Positions 12,440-24,667 of a stretch of 64,000 nt of DNA are shown piece after piece. Positions within the stretch are counted from its first letter, which is position 1. Each line of letters starts with the position of its first letter. The stretch is from Fomes fomentarius (lineage: Eukaryota > Basidiomycota > Agaricomycetes > Polyporales > Polyporaceae). Position numbers and translations under genes: made by a program. Under the pieces are notes generated by a model, which searched no databases, was not told the DNA's origin, and saw only the letters and a program-made list of their open reading frames with translations. Where the stretch lies: the NCBI GenBank assembly GCA_022606135.1, contig JABYQN010000016.1, positions 434,001 through 498,000 on the forward strand, given 5' to 3'.

Positions 12440-13246
12440 TAGACATTTTCAACCTTACAGTGATTCTTCCTTGCGATGTCACTGAACCCAGCCATCCAGA
12501 AGAATGCTTAAGCAGAGCTCGATACTACATAGCGACAAGGCGTCTCTTCCGTATGTGAATGCGCTCGTGAAGGAGGCGCTGCGATGGCAGAATGCCTTGC
12601 CCTTCTCTCTGCCGCACTCGACTACTGAGGATATGGAGTACAGAAGATGTTTCATTCCAAAGGGCACTGTGCTTTCCCCTCAAACATGGTATGCGCTATG
12701 GTACCGATCTTCTTTACCTCGTCTCCTGTTGACTTCGCCTTGAATATATGCGTTTCGAGGGCTTGCCTACATGATGTTGAAGCGTACCCCGGACTGGAAC
12801 GTTTCCTCCCGGACCGGTTCGTACGGGACGGAAAACTAGTTTTAGATGTTCGTGATCCTTTGGGCTTGCCTTCGGCAATGGTAGAAGGTACGTATGATAA
12901 GGTGTGCTCACCATCTCTACTGAAGGATACATCTTTGCGCCATAGGAAATGTCTCAGGACCCATTTTGCAGAAAGCGCGCTGTTCATTTGGCAACATAGC
13001 CATGTCCCTCCATGTGTTTGATATCACCCCAGCTCTCGAAGAAGGTCGTGCGATTGTAATAGGGCCGGCCCGAAGCCTGTGGGGTCTTTCATCGCGTGAG
13101 TACTGCGTTGAACTCAAAGCTTACCCGAGGTCGAGTTACTTGTCATGCTGACGAGCTACAGTTATCTAGAGGACTCGCGCTGCACAATCAAGCCACGTTC
13201 TGCACAGGCTGAGGCACTGATACTAGGTGGACATTCGGAGGACTAG
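12440..13246 (+). pseudogene. Cytochrome P450 relic (exons 7-10 only)
   Basis: The stretch matches the 3' half of the intact P450 at 13855-16036. It begins almost exactly at the equivalent of that gene's exon 7 (ACATTTTCAACCTTACAG) and ends with an equivalent of its last exon (CTIKPRSAQAEALI). In between are KASLPYVNALVKEALRW with the E..R pair, the FIPKGTV block and a PERF-like region. Damage is plain: TGA and TAA stops near the start, a one-base loss just before the haem loop that breaks the FxxGxR part, and a CPGR-type turn changed to CLRT. No exons 1-6 are found upstream, where SMP relic 2 sits instead. Confidence 0.8.
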
Positions 13247-13854
13247 GCTGTAGCTCCAACTTCCCTGTCATACAATGTCGTCAAGCGGTTCGAGTCGTTC
13301 GAGCTTTAATACTATTTTGCGAACATACAACTTGAACCCATCTATATCTATATCCGTGACTAGGGACTACCATATACAGATGAAATCGGAGCAGGATTAG
13401 TTCAGCAGCAATCGCGGCGTGTGGAGCTGTCTCCAAGGCTCTGATTCACAACTCCGAGTCTCCGATGGAGTGGAGTCCTACGCGTCCTGTAGATGTTTGT
13501 GCGGCCCCGAAGCACCATGGTTCTAGCATGACGGCCGCTCACGAGACGACTCAGCTCTCCGGATAGACCTCTGGATAAGCCACTATGCTTGGTCACGGCT
13601 GACTTGAATAGCCAATGGTGCGTATGCGGCCTGTCAGACCATTGTCGTTACTCGCGTCTGCACCCCGAGTGGCGTGTACTGTTCTCGCTTCATTTAGTGT
13701 CTTCATAACTGCATCGCCTATAGTGCGGGGCGGCAGGCATATTGCATCCGTGGACGTGGACATGTAAAATATTCCGTAATCGATCCACACGTCTGCTGTG
13801 GCTAAATAGTCAGAGTCTCTGGCCAGTCCGCTAGCACTCGTGCTCGAGGATCCC
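13247..13854. other. Gap between P450 relic and P450 gene
   Basis: No convincing gene. Small antisense frames (13402-13596, 13593-13856) have no recognisable features. The right end must contain the promoter of the P450. Confidence 0.4.
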
Positions 13855-16036
13855 ATGGCGTTATCATTGGACGTACCCCTCTTCCATCTGACAATTGTCC
13901 TCGTTGCTGCGTACGCGGTGAACTACGCCCTCTGCCTGATACGATGGCGAGCACGCACCCGCGGACTCCCACTACCTCCTGGCCCGAGATCGCTTCCCCT
14001 CCTAGGCAACATCATCCACATGTCCAATCCGGAGTTGTGGAGAGCCAATAGAGAGCTCTGTAAGAAATACGGTGAGTACAGCCAGACTGTTCTCTGTCAC
14101 GTCATCCCACATTCTAGTACTAGGTGACGTTGTGTACTTTACCGTCCTGGGACAGAGCATGGTCGCCCTAGGGAGTGCGGAGGCCGCCTCAGACCTGCTG
14201 GACAAGCGGTCAGCCCTCACTTCGGATAGACAACAGTCACCACTCATCGCTTTGCAAGTACCACCTTTTCCCACAATCCACGATCGGTGGTGTGCTGACC
14301 GAATAATTGGCGTGCTCCTGCATCACCGTAGGTCAGGCCAAGACTACAACCTCGCGTTCATGGAGTATGGACTGCGGTGGAAACGGCACAGGCAGATGTT
14401 CGCGCAGCAATTTCCGGCCAAGCTCAAACACGCACACCTAGAGAACCAGCACAACGCGGCTCATATGTTCCTTCGGGAAGTACTCGAAGATCCTGCGCAG
14501 CTGTGTGAACACATGCGATAGTGAGTGTCTCGTCGTTCTTGGAAAAAAGTTGTAGCATACGATTGCGTGAAGTACGCAGGCACATTCAACTGGGATCTTA
14601 CCGGGGTTTTCCACAGCACATTCTCTTGCTTGATGGTGAAGGCGATGTACGGGATCAACTTGGGAGGGAAAGAGGATAGGAACATCGCCCTAATGGAGAG
14701 CGTCCTGGAAAGCGTCCAGGCATTCAGCCCGGGACGATTCCTTGTCCAATACGTCCCTGTCCTCCGATATGTGCCGTACTGGATGCCAGTGGCTGGACCT
14801 CAGTTACGTCAGCTAGCTGCGTGGCGCGCCGATGCTCACGAAGTCAAGGAAGCGCTATTTGCAAGGTCTAGGGACGTTATGGTGAGTATATGCGCGCGCC
14901 TTTCGCACCAGTGAGTTCACAGACTGCGGCACCAATGCAGGAGTCGGGAAGAGGAGGGGAAATCGATCAATGTATCCTGGCCAATATACTCGAGAAGGTA
15001 GACGCGAAGGAAGGTTCGGCACTCACAGAGGGGTATGAGGTCGCAAAAGACGTCGCCATCACCGCATTCGAGGGTGAGTGTAGTTAATGTCTTCACGAAG
15101 CACCTTGTCTCAATTCTGGGTCCCTTGCTGGTAGGTGGCGCCGATACGGTGAGTCTGCCACTAAGACACGAGAATGCCAGCACTGACAACCCCACTTGTA
15201 CAGACCTTCGCCACTCTGCAATTCTTCTTCCTCGCCATGTCGCTAAATCCAGAAGTGCAAAAGAAGGCACAAGCGGAGCTGGACGTCGTCGTCGGACCCG
15301 GCCGTCTTCCTCGCCACGGTGACAAGGCATCGCTCCCGTACGTGAACGCGGTGGTAAAGGAGTTACTGCGATGGCATAATGCGGCGCCGTTCTCCGTCCC
15401 GCACTATACCAGCGAGGACCTTGAGTACAGAGGATGGTTCATCCCGAAAGGCACTGTGATACTGCCGCCAACTTGGTGAGTGCGAGGTCGAGCGATACTT
15501 CCTAGCAGGCCTAGAGTACTATCAGCATTTTAGGGCGTGTCTACATGATCCAGAAACGTACCCGGACCCTGACAGATTCTTCCCCGACCGCTTCATACGC
15601 GACGGTGTACTGGATCCCGCCGTTCGTGACCCGGCTGACTTCGCCTTCGGCCATGGGAGAAGGTCAGAATGTGCTCCGGTATTTCTCTAGTGATAGGCGC
15701 AACTTACACTTGCACCTAGGATCTGCCCTGGAAGGCACTTTGCCGAAGCCACACTGTTCATCCACGTAGCGATGGTCCTGCACGTCTTCAAGATCACCCC
15801 ACCGGTGGATGAAAACGGCAACGAGATTGCTATCGAGCCTAAGGCGACGGGTGCTTTTCTCCTGTAAGTTCTCCCATGGCATGGTTTGCATTTAAGTTCG
15901 AGCATTATTCCTAACCCCGTGTCGGCTCGTCTGCTGTGTTTCCACTAGGTATCCTGAGGACTGTAGGTGCACGATTAGACCGCGTTCTCCTCGAACAGAG
16001 GCGTTGATCTCGGGTGCGGAATTTGAGGCCGCGTGA
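13855..16036 (+). CDS. Cytochrome P450 monooxygenase
   Basis: Ten exons: 13855-14071, 14124-14253, 14332-14520, 14617-14881, 14941-15073, 15135-15148, 15204-15475, 15534-15662, 15720-15863 and 15949-16036. The product is 526 residues. Exon 6 is only 14 nt, and intron 2 has a GC donor (GCAAGT). An N-terminal membrane helix (about 7-28) is followed by the hinge LPLPPGPRSLPLLGN. The I-helix reads AFEGGADTT (about 308-317), the K-helix ExxR is E369-R372, and the haem loop is FGHGRRICPGRHFA with the axial cysteine near 452. It should sit on the ER membrane and use a P450 reductase to oxidise a lipophilic substrate; neither substrate nor CYP family can be told from sequence alone. The wording is of the class often labelled O-methylsterigmatocystin oxidoreductase-like in mushrooms. 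The gene is intact and flanked by the two arms of an inverted duplication. Confidence 0.93.
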
Positions 16037-16239
16037 GCTGCCAGTCTACGAACGGAATCTCAAAATACTTGACCCTGCAGCCCGAGGTGCGATATTCATT
16101 AGACGCCCACAGATCGCTCTGTTCACTGATGCAGTTATTCAACACATGTTACAAGCCTTCGTTATCTCCTGACTCCTAGCGTCCTACATGCAACGATTAG
16201 TAAATTCCCTCGTTCATAGAATCATTTTGCAGTACCTTC

Positions 16240-18420
16240 GTGACCCTCAAACTAGCCTAGTTGACAAATCCGTGTCGGTACCAGAACTAGCAGATAGATG
16301 TATCCTCTCGAACCTCAAAGGGTGTCGATCACCCGACCGTGACAGTTGGTTATAAGGAACGTCTGCGGAGCGGTTTGTGTCCCGAATGTTCAGCATCATG
16401 CGGGTCACGAGCGTCGCCGCGAGACTGACGATCTTGAGTCGTTAGACTCTATCTGTTGATCGTGAACAAACATAGAGCACTCACGCGTTAGTGAATGTTG
16501 CCAGGAACCCCTGGTATCCGGGCTGTGACCAATAACATTGAGGCGTCAGCACATAGAATTCTGATCATAGTTCGAGTATGTGAGAGGCGTCACCTTGCCG
16601 TACTGTGATAGATTTGAACAACTCAACATCGTTGAACGATTGAGTACGGAGAGAAACCTACCACAAATGTTATAGCGTTTGATAGATAGCAGATAATGAG
16701 GATGCTATTCCCCATGAACTGATCGTCAGCTCCGGACGATTCGCCGAAGTCATAGAACTTACGCGAAATACATCGTCCCTGAGGGTCGTTTTCGGAGTAG
16801 TGTCAGTACTATTTCTAGGGAGTGATTCGAGGCCCGACTCACCGTCTCGTAGAATGACATAGAACAGCCCGCCGCGCCAGGCGAGACCCAGTCTCAAAGC
16901 GCGAGTGAGTGTCAGTGTGAAGACTACAGCGTCAAACACCAGAATCGCGCTCCATGCAATCGCATAATCTGTTCCGGGCGGGCGGTAAGTAGTTGCTTGA
17001 TTGTTTCCGAATCACGATTCCGAACAAGTCCACTGTGAAAGGCACATACGTTGGCCTCTAAACAACGTCACATCGTGAATACGATCAGCAGATTACGGTC
17101 ATCTTGAGGACTTAAAATTCCTTACTGAGCTTTTGAGAGCACCAAGATACATCCAGTGTAATAGATCTTCGCCCCGCCGGAAGGATCATAAACGTCATGC
17201 ATCGTCTGACTGATCGCCCACTAGTGCGGAGGAGGTAAGCTGCCCGTTCATAGGCCACATCAAGGACGAACATGAGAAGCTCACAACGCTGACTACGCCT
17301 CCTATGACCAGTATCGTCAAAAGACCTGTGGCAACTCTCCGACTGCAATTGTATAGCGCGTACGTACGCACGAGCATCAACACTGGACGGTGGTGAGTAG
17401 TGAGGAGGGGATGTACACAGTGCGTGAGCAGCACTCACGTGCTACAATGCCTTGCGCGATGGCAGCGAGAACCCCGTGGTAGAACTGCAACTGCTCACAA
17501 CTGGAAGAGAGGGGCGTTCAGTGTAGACATTGGGGGACACAGGGCACGTTACCATGCACCTCTACGGAACACCCATCACGCTGTAAGCTCAGTGTCTAGT
17601 ATCAATTCAAGATGAAACTCACTGTCTGCGACACATCCCAGTAATACTCGTAAATGATAGGGATGTGGGAGAGAACAGAGCTGTATCGGTTGAGGAAGAA
17701 GAGGGCTGATCCCCACGAGAGCCTGCGCTTCCAATACCGGTCTACCTCCTGGGGGATGGTGAGGACGAAGTCGTAGTACAGGATGGCTGGATGGCGAGTT
17801 CATGCATTCAGTAACTTGGATCGCGAGTGATAAATGCGCATGACATACCGAATGACACGGCGGAGATGATGCGGTTGCTATCGGTAAATTGTGCACTGCA
17901 CGAGGCGCGTGAGATATAACTGAGGCACGCAGTAGAGACCAAGAACGTACATAGTGGCGGGCTCAATGGCAGTAGTGGTCATGGTGCTCGCTGAAGGTTG
18001 TTGCACTGGCTCATAGAGAGGGACAGACCTGCTGTTGAAAAGGCGGAAGATGGAGGTGGAGGGAAGCCGTGAGGACCTGAGGCACCGCAAATAGCCTCCC
18101 GGATACCAGTGTTCCTGGAGAAGATCGCTGCGGGCGCGCCGAGTATTGTAGAGTTCATCTTCATGTGCCAAACTCTAGATGACATCTGTCTCTCCTGTGA
18201 ACGATCTCCCAAATGCAGGGTCAGTGAACTGAGGACCTCTGCCGAGGATGGGAGAGGATGAGCCTTCTCCAATGTGAATGATCACTTGATACGTCACTAC
18301 GAGATGAGTACCGAGTACCGTCAGAAACAGAAGAGAACATGAAGACCGCAAGCTTCGTACCAACACTCACGCAATGAGAAATCACCTCCCCGTGGTGGAT
18401 CTGCGCACTCCTTACTGAGC
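16240..18420 (-). repeat. Inverted duplication, arm B
   Basis: This is the opposite-strand partner of 9380-11420. It holds the DUF6533 copy B (16247-17982) and the same upstream block, including a frame ending FGRSFTGETDVI before a shared GTCATCTAGAG. Copy A has the matching FGRLFSTRTRTAVI at 9546-9590. Arm B is slightly longer because of small insertions in the upstream part. Confidence 0.75.
16247..17982 (-). CDS. DUF6533 membrane protein, copy B
   Basis: Same exon plan as C and D. The start is 17982 (MTTTAIEP) and the stop 16247; the 2-nt exon falls at 17561-17560 between a TAG acceptor and a GTGCAT donor. Conserved pieces are ILYYDFVLT, the LNR...LPHPYHL-equivalent helix, EQLQFYHG, VRTYALYNCSRRVATG and a final exon with TRMMLNIRDTNRS. 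The acceptor that is damaged in copy A is intact here (CAG before GGACGATG). The protein should have about six or seven membrane spans. Function is not known. It is transcribed toward the P450 gene, whose stop lies about 210 bases away. Confidence 0.7.
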
Positions 18421-18689
18421 GCACGTGGGACCATCCAGGTCGCCGGGATTTGGCCGACAGCATCCAGGTCTCGGGAGCTTGTAGAGCATGGCAAGATATG
18501 CAAGACATCGTAGCCGGAACTGTCCATGGCGTACGCGGGACGTTGATGCGTAAGATGCTCGGGTCCGAAGAAGGATCGAACAGCCTGCATTGCTTGACGC
18601 TGAACGCCTTAGTCAGGACCCTACGGTCCAATACAGCGAAAAGATACATTTTCGCTTAGGAAGACATAGACACGAACATTCGCTACACT

Positions 18690-18957
18690 GGACACAGGTA
18701 GCATCCTTCCATCTAAAGAGTTGTAGCTTGAAAGATGGTAGGGATCCGCACCTAGGTGAGGGAGTCAGATGTCGTGATCTACATCGTCTCCAGGAAATCA
18801 GAGATGATCAATTGGCCGAACTGCCTGTCACCATAGTTGACCTGGACGATGCCCGTCTCGGACGTGTGGTTCGTCCCAGAGACGTACACGGCCTGCCTGC
18901 CCGGCGGGATCGAATACAAACATACACCAGAATTGGGGACCTGGTCAATCATTAGAT
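18690..18957 (-). pseudogene. Relic of the secreted aerolysin-like gene
   Basis: The minus strand preserves the end of exon 3 of the gene at 26013-26966 (PPGRQAVYVSGTNHTSETG, then NYGDRQF), then jumps straight into the equivalent of its intron 4 and last exon. Exon 4 is missing, and so is everything upstream of the middle of exon 3. The downstream flank (GACACAGGTAGCATCC and neighbours) also matches, which shows a segmental copy lying in the same orientation about 7 kb from the intact gene. The remnant cannot encode a complete protein. Confidence 0.75.
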
Positions 18958-18960
18958 CGA

Positions 18961-21900
18961 ACGTGATACGGAATATGAAATCACAGCGTGGCTAGACCGG
19001 ATGCAATAGCCCTTCCCAAAGTTTCCTTGCAGTCCTATCATCCCTGTTCTGACTACTAGAGACCGGGTCAGAAGGTCCGGTAAGGAGGTTGAGCTGAGAT
19101 TGCGTGGATGTTGAAGTTGGGGTGTAGGGTGACGAGGCCATTGTGTGAGATGGTGCCGCTAGCTCCTACGAGGCTTCCATCTGTGGGGAAGTAACAAAAC
19201 GAATGGCGACAGAGGACCAGAAGACTAGTGGATGGTGAGACACCGAGGACGCGCCGGCAATCGAGTATCATGCAGACGAGGGACGAGCTATGACGATCCA
19301 GAGCCCAGCAAGGAAACCGAAGGACTGAGTCCCTTTCCGTCTCGTGCGAAGACGGCCTCCGTTGCGGCGTGCTTGGCCAGCGCTGTAGAAGACAACGGGC
19401 ATCTGTGCGACGAGTGCGTCGATCATGGCGCTAGCGTACATGCAAGAGGAGTGAAAGTGGATCGTCCACAAAGAATGCGAAATGGAAAGATGCATCTGGG
19501 ACTGTGTATCAGTCTGACCCAGCGTGCGGCGCGCCAATATGAACCAAAGCCTTCTGGCACACATGGATGAGGCTCCAGACGAGAAGGATTGGGCTTGCGG
19601 GTGGCGAGATGATCGACATACCTGGACGTACACGAACCTCGGAACCTGGAGAGAGGAGTTGCGGTGCGAATTGGGTATGAGGAGGGCTACTGACACGGTT
19701 CCTGGTCCGTCATAACCAGGCTTTCCGTGCCTCGTCTATCCCCGTATGTAATCCTCCAGCCCGGAGGCCAGACAGTTCCAACGCTCGGAGAGCCCCTGTC
19801 CGAAACGTGCGTCAGCTCCCGGTCGCAGTTCAACAAGAGGAGGAACGTACGACGACTCTCAGTGCTACTAACCCTATATCGTGCATCGCAGCTGTCCTTC
19901 TCCAGAATAGACCACCTCTCTTCACGGTTGTGTGAGTTTTCCTTGTGCGCGTAGCTTGAGTCCATTACAAGCCGGAAGCAAGACAGACGAAATCAGAATA
20001 CAGGAAATGCTCTATAGACGCTGAAATCCGTCCACCACTTGGGTTACGGCGCTCATCCACTCCCGAGTCTACACTTCGTCCTTCAAACTGCCCTCATACA
20101 AGACACCCTCCTCGTGGACGATGCACCCCCCTAAAAAACTGAAGGATGACACCTGCAGCAGCGGCCGTGGTCGGGGAGAGATGTCTGGGTTGTTGTGCAC
20201 TTACATGGTACGTCGTATCAGTCGTGACACCATCTTCCATACCCATCTTCTCATCGTTGTAATGCACAACACAGACCGCTCCTTCTCGTCGATAGAGCAT
20301 ACGATGATGGCTGTGGTCATGCGCGCAAAAGCACACCGTCTCCCTCCCTCTCGCGAGTCGCAGGTACTGGGAATCATGCGCGACTTAGCGTGTGCCATGC
20401 TCAGGTAAGTGGTCCTGTCCACTTTGCTAGACATCATCATCATCCATGGTCCCGCAGTGTGGATTATGCTTGATCCCCGTTTTCCCCACTCTCTATGCAC
20501 TGTTCAGTCCTGATATGTCGCAAGACAGTCACGTCGCTCGGCTGTTCCTTCACCCCTCATGTCGTGGACACTTGCTCGCGACCTTGATCAAGACTCTGCT
20601 CTTACATCTCTTTCACATCTCCGTCAACGCACACACAGTCAGAGCCCTGTGCTCCATCCCTATCACATTTGTAGTCAGAAGAGCGTGCGCAGGAAGCACG
20701 AATTATCGATGACCTCGGTTATCATGCTCTCCCCGGCGGACCGACAATCTGTCGCGACTACCTACCCGCACGGCGAGCGCCTCAAGAACAAGCATACCCT
20801 GCCAGTACCTCAAGGCCACCTCTCGAGTCTTTCTCGCACCGTCTGCTGTCCTCGAGCGCTAGTGCGCCCCGAAGCTGAACGCTGCTGGGAGAGGCGGTCC
20901 TTCATGGCAGCTTCATGGGTCTCCATTCGCGCGTATCTAGTGGTTCAAGATCTAGCACTCCGGCCTCATTCTATCCATCTCTCCCGGGTTCCCCCAGCTC
21001 TCATCGCTTCAATGTTTTCTTCAGCCCGATCTTGTTTGTGGCATCACACGTCCTCCGCCGATCGCAGTTGAGGCTCACGACACGATTGATCCCTTCGGGC
21101 CTTCTACGGACGGGAGCCCCTCACCGGGCCAGCTCTCGCCCTCCACCTTCCGCTGTTGGGACATAATTCCACTTGTCTCGTCTCCACCCACACTTGAGCT
21201 CAGGTTAAGGAACGAGGAGTCCGCGTATCTGCACAACTGGCAGGTCACTAGTCAACCTCCGTGGATGCTCTGAATCGTCTCGGTAGTCGATCCTAGACAT
21301 CCACTTCACTAAGAAGATCGTGAGTCTGTTTCGCACTCCTTCAGTCCGAGAATGTGTGACTAACTGATTCTCCTGTGACCGAAAGGTCTAGATCCCGAAC
21401 TCGATGTATCAGACTCGTATCTGACACGTCCACGACCCCGACGCTACCACCAGGGTCCTCTCCTACGAGCTACGATACGATACCTCTCTGGCGTCAGTAT
21501 ACATCTCTGGGACTGGTATCGTGAGGTCTACGTAGTCGGCTCTGATGTACGAGCTCGCCGTCGTTCATCGCTATTGGAACTGCCGTAGATGCTATCTCCA
21601 GTCTCTTCAGCAGTGCGACGACAATGTGTACGTCAACAACGATTGTCCTGAGACTGTGGTCCTCGCGGTGGCCTACGTGCCGATGGAGACATTGGGATCG
21701 GGAGCAGACTAGAGCGGTGCGAGACGATTAATCGCCTTCTGGCCTGCCAACGCCAGGGCACCTCGTGAGGGTCTTCGTCTTCTGGCGCCCTGGATGGCAT
21801 CCAGTTGTGATTATGGGCGATCTGTGGCCATGAAGAATGTGTGGCACCTGCGACCACTTGACTTTCGTACGCAGAGCGGGACGTCGTTCTCGTGATTCGA

Positions 21901-22223
21901 TGTTTGTCTTCAAAGACTCCCTGATAAGTCTCGGATGGAAATGATCGACTAGAGGACTTTGTGGAGTGTTGCGCGCTTTGACGTTGTCGCAGTTGCACAC
22001 AAATGTGACTGTCGGAGTGGTTCAAACTAACCCGGCTTCTGCTCGTCGGTAAGATAGTAACGGTGACCGGGCGAGCGTCGGACATCCATCTTGACGGCGA
22101 AGCATTCACGGAGCATAGGACATTGGCTAGTGGCATTGCTACATCGTGGACTATCAAGTTGTTACTCTGTCTGGTCTCAAGAAGCTCTCTGTGTACGCGA
22201 TTCTGATACATAGATGGTGACTA
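18961..22223. other. Long stretch without a recognised gene
   Basis: Many short frames are present on both strands, for example 19268-19696 minus and 20559-21071 plus. None has a family signature, a convincing splice pattern or a signal peptide. A short CATCATCATCATCC run occurs near 20430. The stretch lies between a rearranged block and the F-box/WD40 gene and may contain eroded sequence. I see no transposon protein in it. Confidence 0.4.
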
Positions 22224-24667
22224 CTAGTCCGTATTTCCCTCCATAGTAAGTAAGTGTCCGATCGGACGACAGAAAACAGTACGGCGAGTACCATATACTA
22301 ATGTCTGTCCGTCTGGTGTGAAGAACATCTTAGAATCACAACGATTCACCTTGAACGTTCCTAGGCAGGTGCTGTCGCTCACCCTCCACAGGTATACCAA
22401 GACAGCAGTGCCACATATGTGTGTGGCGACGAACTGCCCACAATGCGAGATGCATGCTGTCGAAACCTCGTTGTCATGTTCTAGAGATGCAATCTGTGTA
22501 TCGGTATGGGCGTCCCAGATTTCAACAGAGGTACCCGGCGTCCTGCACAACACTTCCCTTCCGGTGCCAGAGATGTCAAGAGAATGATAAATGGCAGGAG
22601 ACTTCTCGTCTGATGGGAGGGACAGCTTGTGGAATGGAGGGATATTCTCGAGCTCCGATATGTTCCATATCAAGACAGATTCATCTCGGTGCATAGTAAC
22701 GAGTCTGCCCCCATCAGAGGACAAAGCCGAAACCCATTCCAAGTGAGGTGTAGATTGAATAAGACGGCAACTGCCCTTTGAAGGTATGAGGGTAGAGGGA
22801 GTTGGGCCATTTGAGCTCTGTGCAAGAGAAGGGTGATATAACACAGAGTTGAACGTATTCGTGTCCCACCATCGGAGAATACCTGCACTGTAGGCAATGA
22901 TAGTACCCACGGGTGACCAGACCATGCTCGCAAAACGGTAGGGTTGAAAGCCGTTTGGATCGGAATGTGTGTCATCGTAAGTTTTGCTGGCGACAGTGGT
23001 GAGTGGCAGCGTCGCAAGTGGAGTCCCGTCGATAGCGTCCCAGATGTGGACTTCAGAGTCGGACCCGGATGCAAGGTGCCGGCCATCAGGAGAGAACTGA
23101 AGTTGTGTGATCTCCTGTGTATGTGCACCCCAGTGCAGGACAGGAGATAAATTGCGATCCACCATGCTCCAAAGGATGATGCTTCCATCGGAAGCTCCAC
23201 TTGCGGTCCACAGGCCATCGGGAGTTACAGCAAGGGCAGTCACGGATGAACCATGACCATATCGTGCTAGTGGTCTCTTTACATCAACTATAGGGCCAGG
23301 GGTAGCATCATCAATCAGTGTACTGCGGTGATCCAGAAATGCACTTCTTTCCTCACCTCCACAGGACTCGAGGTTGAGCATATTTTTGGTGTATAGAACA
23401 GGGAAGAGAGTCGACATAGTGCGGTCCCAGAGAAGCCATCGTGTGCGCTGACTAGGATATTGGAACTGCGTATGACAGTGAGGCGAGCACCTCAGTATTG
23501 ACTCCTCAAGATTCCTGCATGCTTCTATAGCTTCATTGACAGCGATTAACGAGCGGAATGTGATGGTGCACTCTCGTTTCATTGACCCAGCAATCTTTGG
23601 GGGATGTGGGATGCGGTCGAGAATGGCAGATGCCTGTCTGACTGCCCTGTCATAGTTGCTACAAGAACCATAGGATTCACGGAGCATCAACTTCAAAGAA
23701 TGCAAGCTGTCCAACGGTCTGGATAAGATGTCGAGTGTTGCAACTACGGTATCAAATACATCCTGGCATGAGCTCATAGTATGTCGGAGGAAACCTATCG
23801 ACAAACCGTTGGTGGACATAACATCAATGTCGAGAGTCTCCACAGAGGATTGAGACATCCTCAGGATAGCGTTGATGGCATCTGGGTGTGTGCGACTTTG
23901 AAGCTAAGCATATAATCGGTCAATCATAACTCAAATGTACTAACATGATATCAAGCACTCACATGCAGCGAGCAGATATGTATGCGGCCAGTGACTCGAT
24001 TCATCCATGTATCCGGGATCACTTGCGGTGTTCCCACGCGGAGCTGAGAGCACCAAAAGGACTTCAACGCGGGAAACGATAGAAGGAGTCTGGGGCAGTC
24101 CATAGAAGTTTGGAAGAAGAGGCCGCACAGATGTAGCTCCTGAATTGTAGTCGAATGTCTACGGAGGCATGCAAGAGCGATCCTGTGACATGGATACGGA
24201 GGATACCAGTCTAGATCTGATTCCCTCCAGTCTCTGCCCTGTGTTGCAAGACCTGCAATTTGACGCTCATGGCCCCTTGTGAGCTCTGTGTCCTCTACGC
24301 CATTCTTGCTCTTTCGGTCATAGGTCAACCCACTGAGGATCCAGCGTGTCAGGTCCGGAAGCAAAGTAAGAAGGGGAACAGGGATGATCTCTGTGAGGTG
24401 CACCAACTCAGGCTGGAGGGTGACCGAGCGCACGAGGGGGCGAAGATGAGGATACTCGAGGATGGCTGAGCAAAGAGAGAATAGCTGCTCCCTTGTTCTG
24501 ACCTCAACGTCCACGAAGAGGTTATAACGGCTGCGAGGTAACCACCTGCTGCACGTCAAAGCGCACTGCCGAAGGGTCCGAGTCCGGACTTGTCTATACG
24601 CAAGATGAGGGACTTGGTCGATGATGTGGTCCTCGATCTCTGGAGGGAACGTCGAGGGGAAGGACAT
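22224..24667 (-). CDS. F-box / LRR-like protein fused to C-terminal WD40 repeats
   Basis: Two exons, 24667-23963 and 23903-22224, join in phase across a 59-nt GT-AG intron and give 794 residues. The N-terminus (MSFPSTFPPEIEDHIIDQV, then TLRQCALTCSRWLPRSRY) is a clear mushroom-type F-box. Residues about 60-410 look LRR-like (LHSLKLMLRES, CTITFRSLIAVNEAIEACRNLE) and end with the family-type WLLWDRTMSTLFPVLY. From about residue 440 there are WD40 units (SVTALAVTPDG...IILWS, EITQLQFSPDGRHLASGS...VHIWD, and further ones). Such a protein would dock on Skp1 and recruit targets through the propeller. If the intron is not used, there would be two genes: an F-box protein ending at 23951 and a WD40 protein starting at 23858. 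The in-phase join and the LHLQSRTHPDA continuity favour one gene. Confidence 0.7.

Noticed and set aside
17112..17896. Two minus-strand ORFs (106 and 108 codons) over DUF6533 copy B.
   Set aside because: They are off-frame shadows that run across introns; the family reading is in another frame with short exons.
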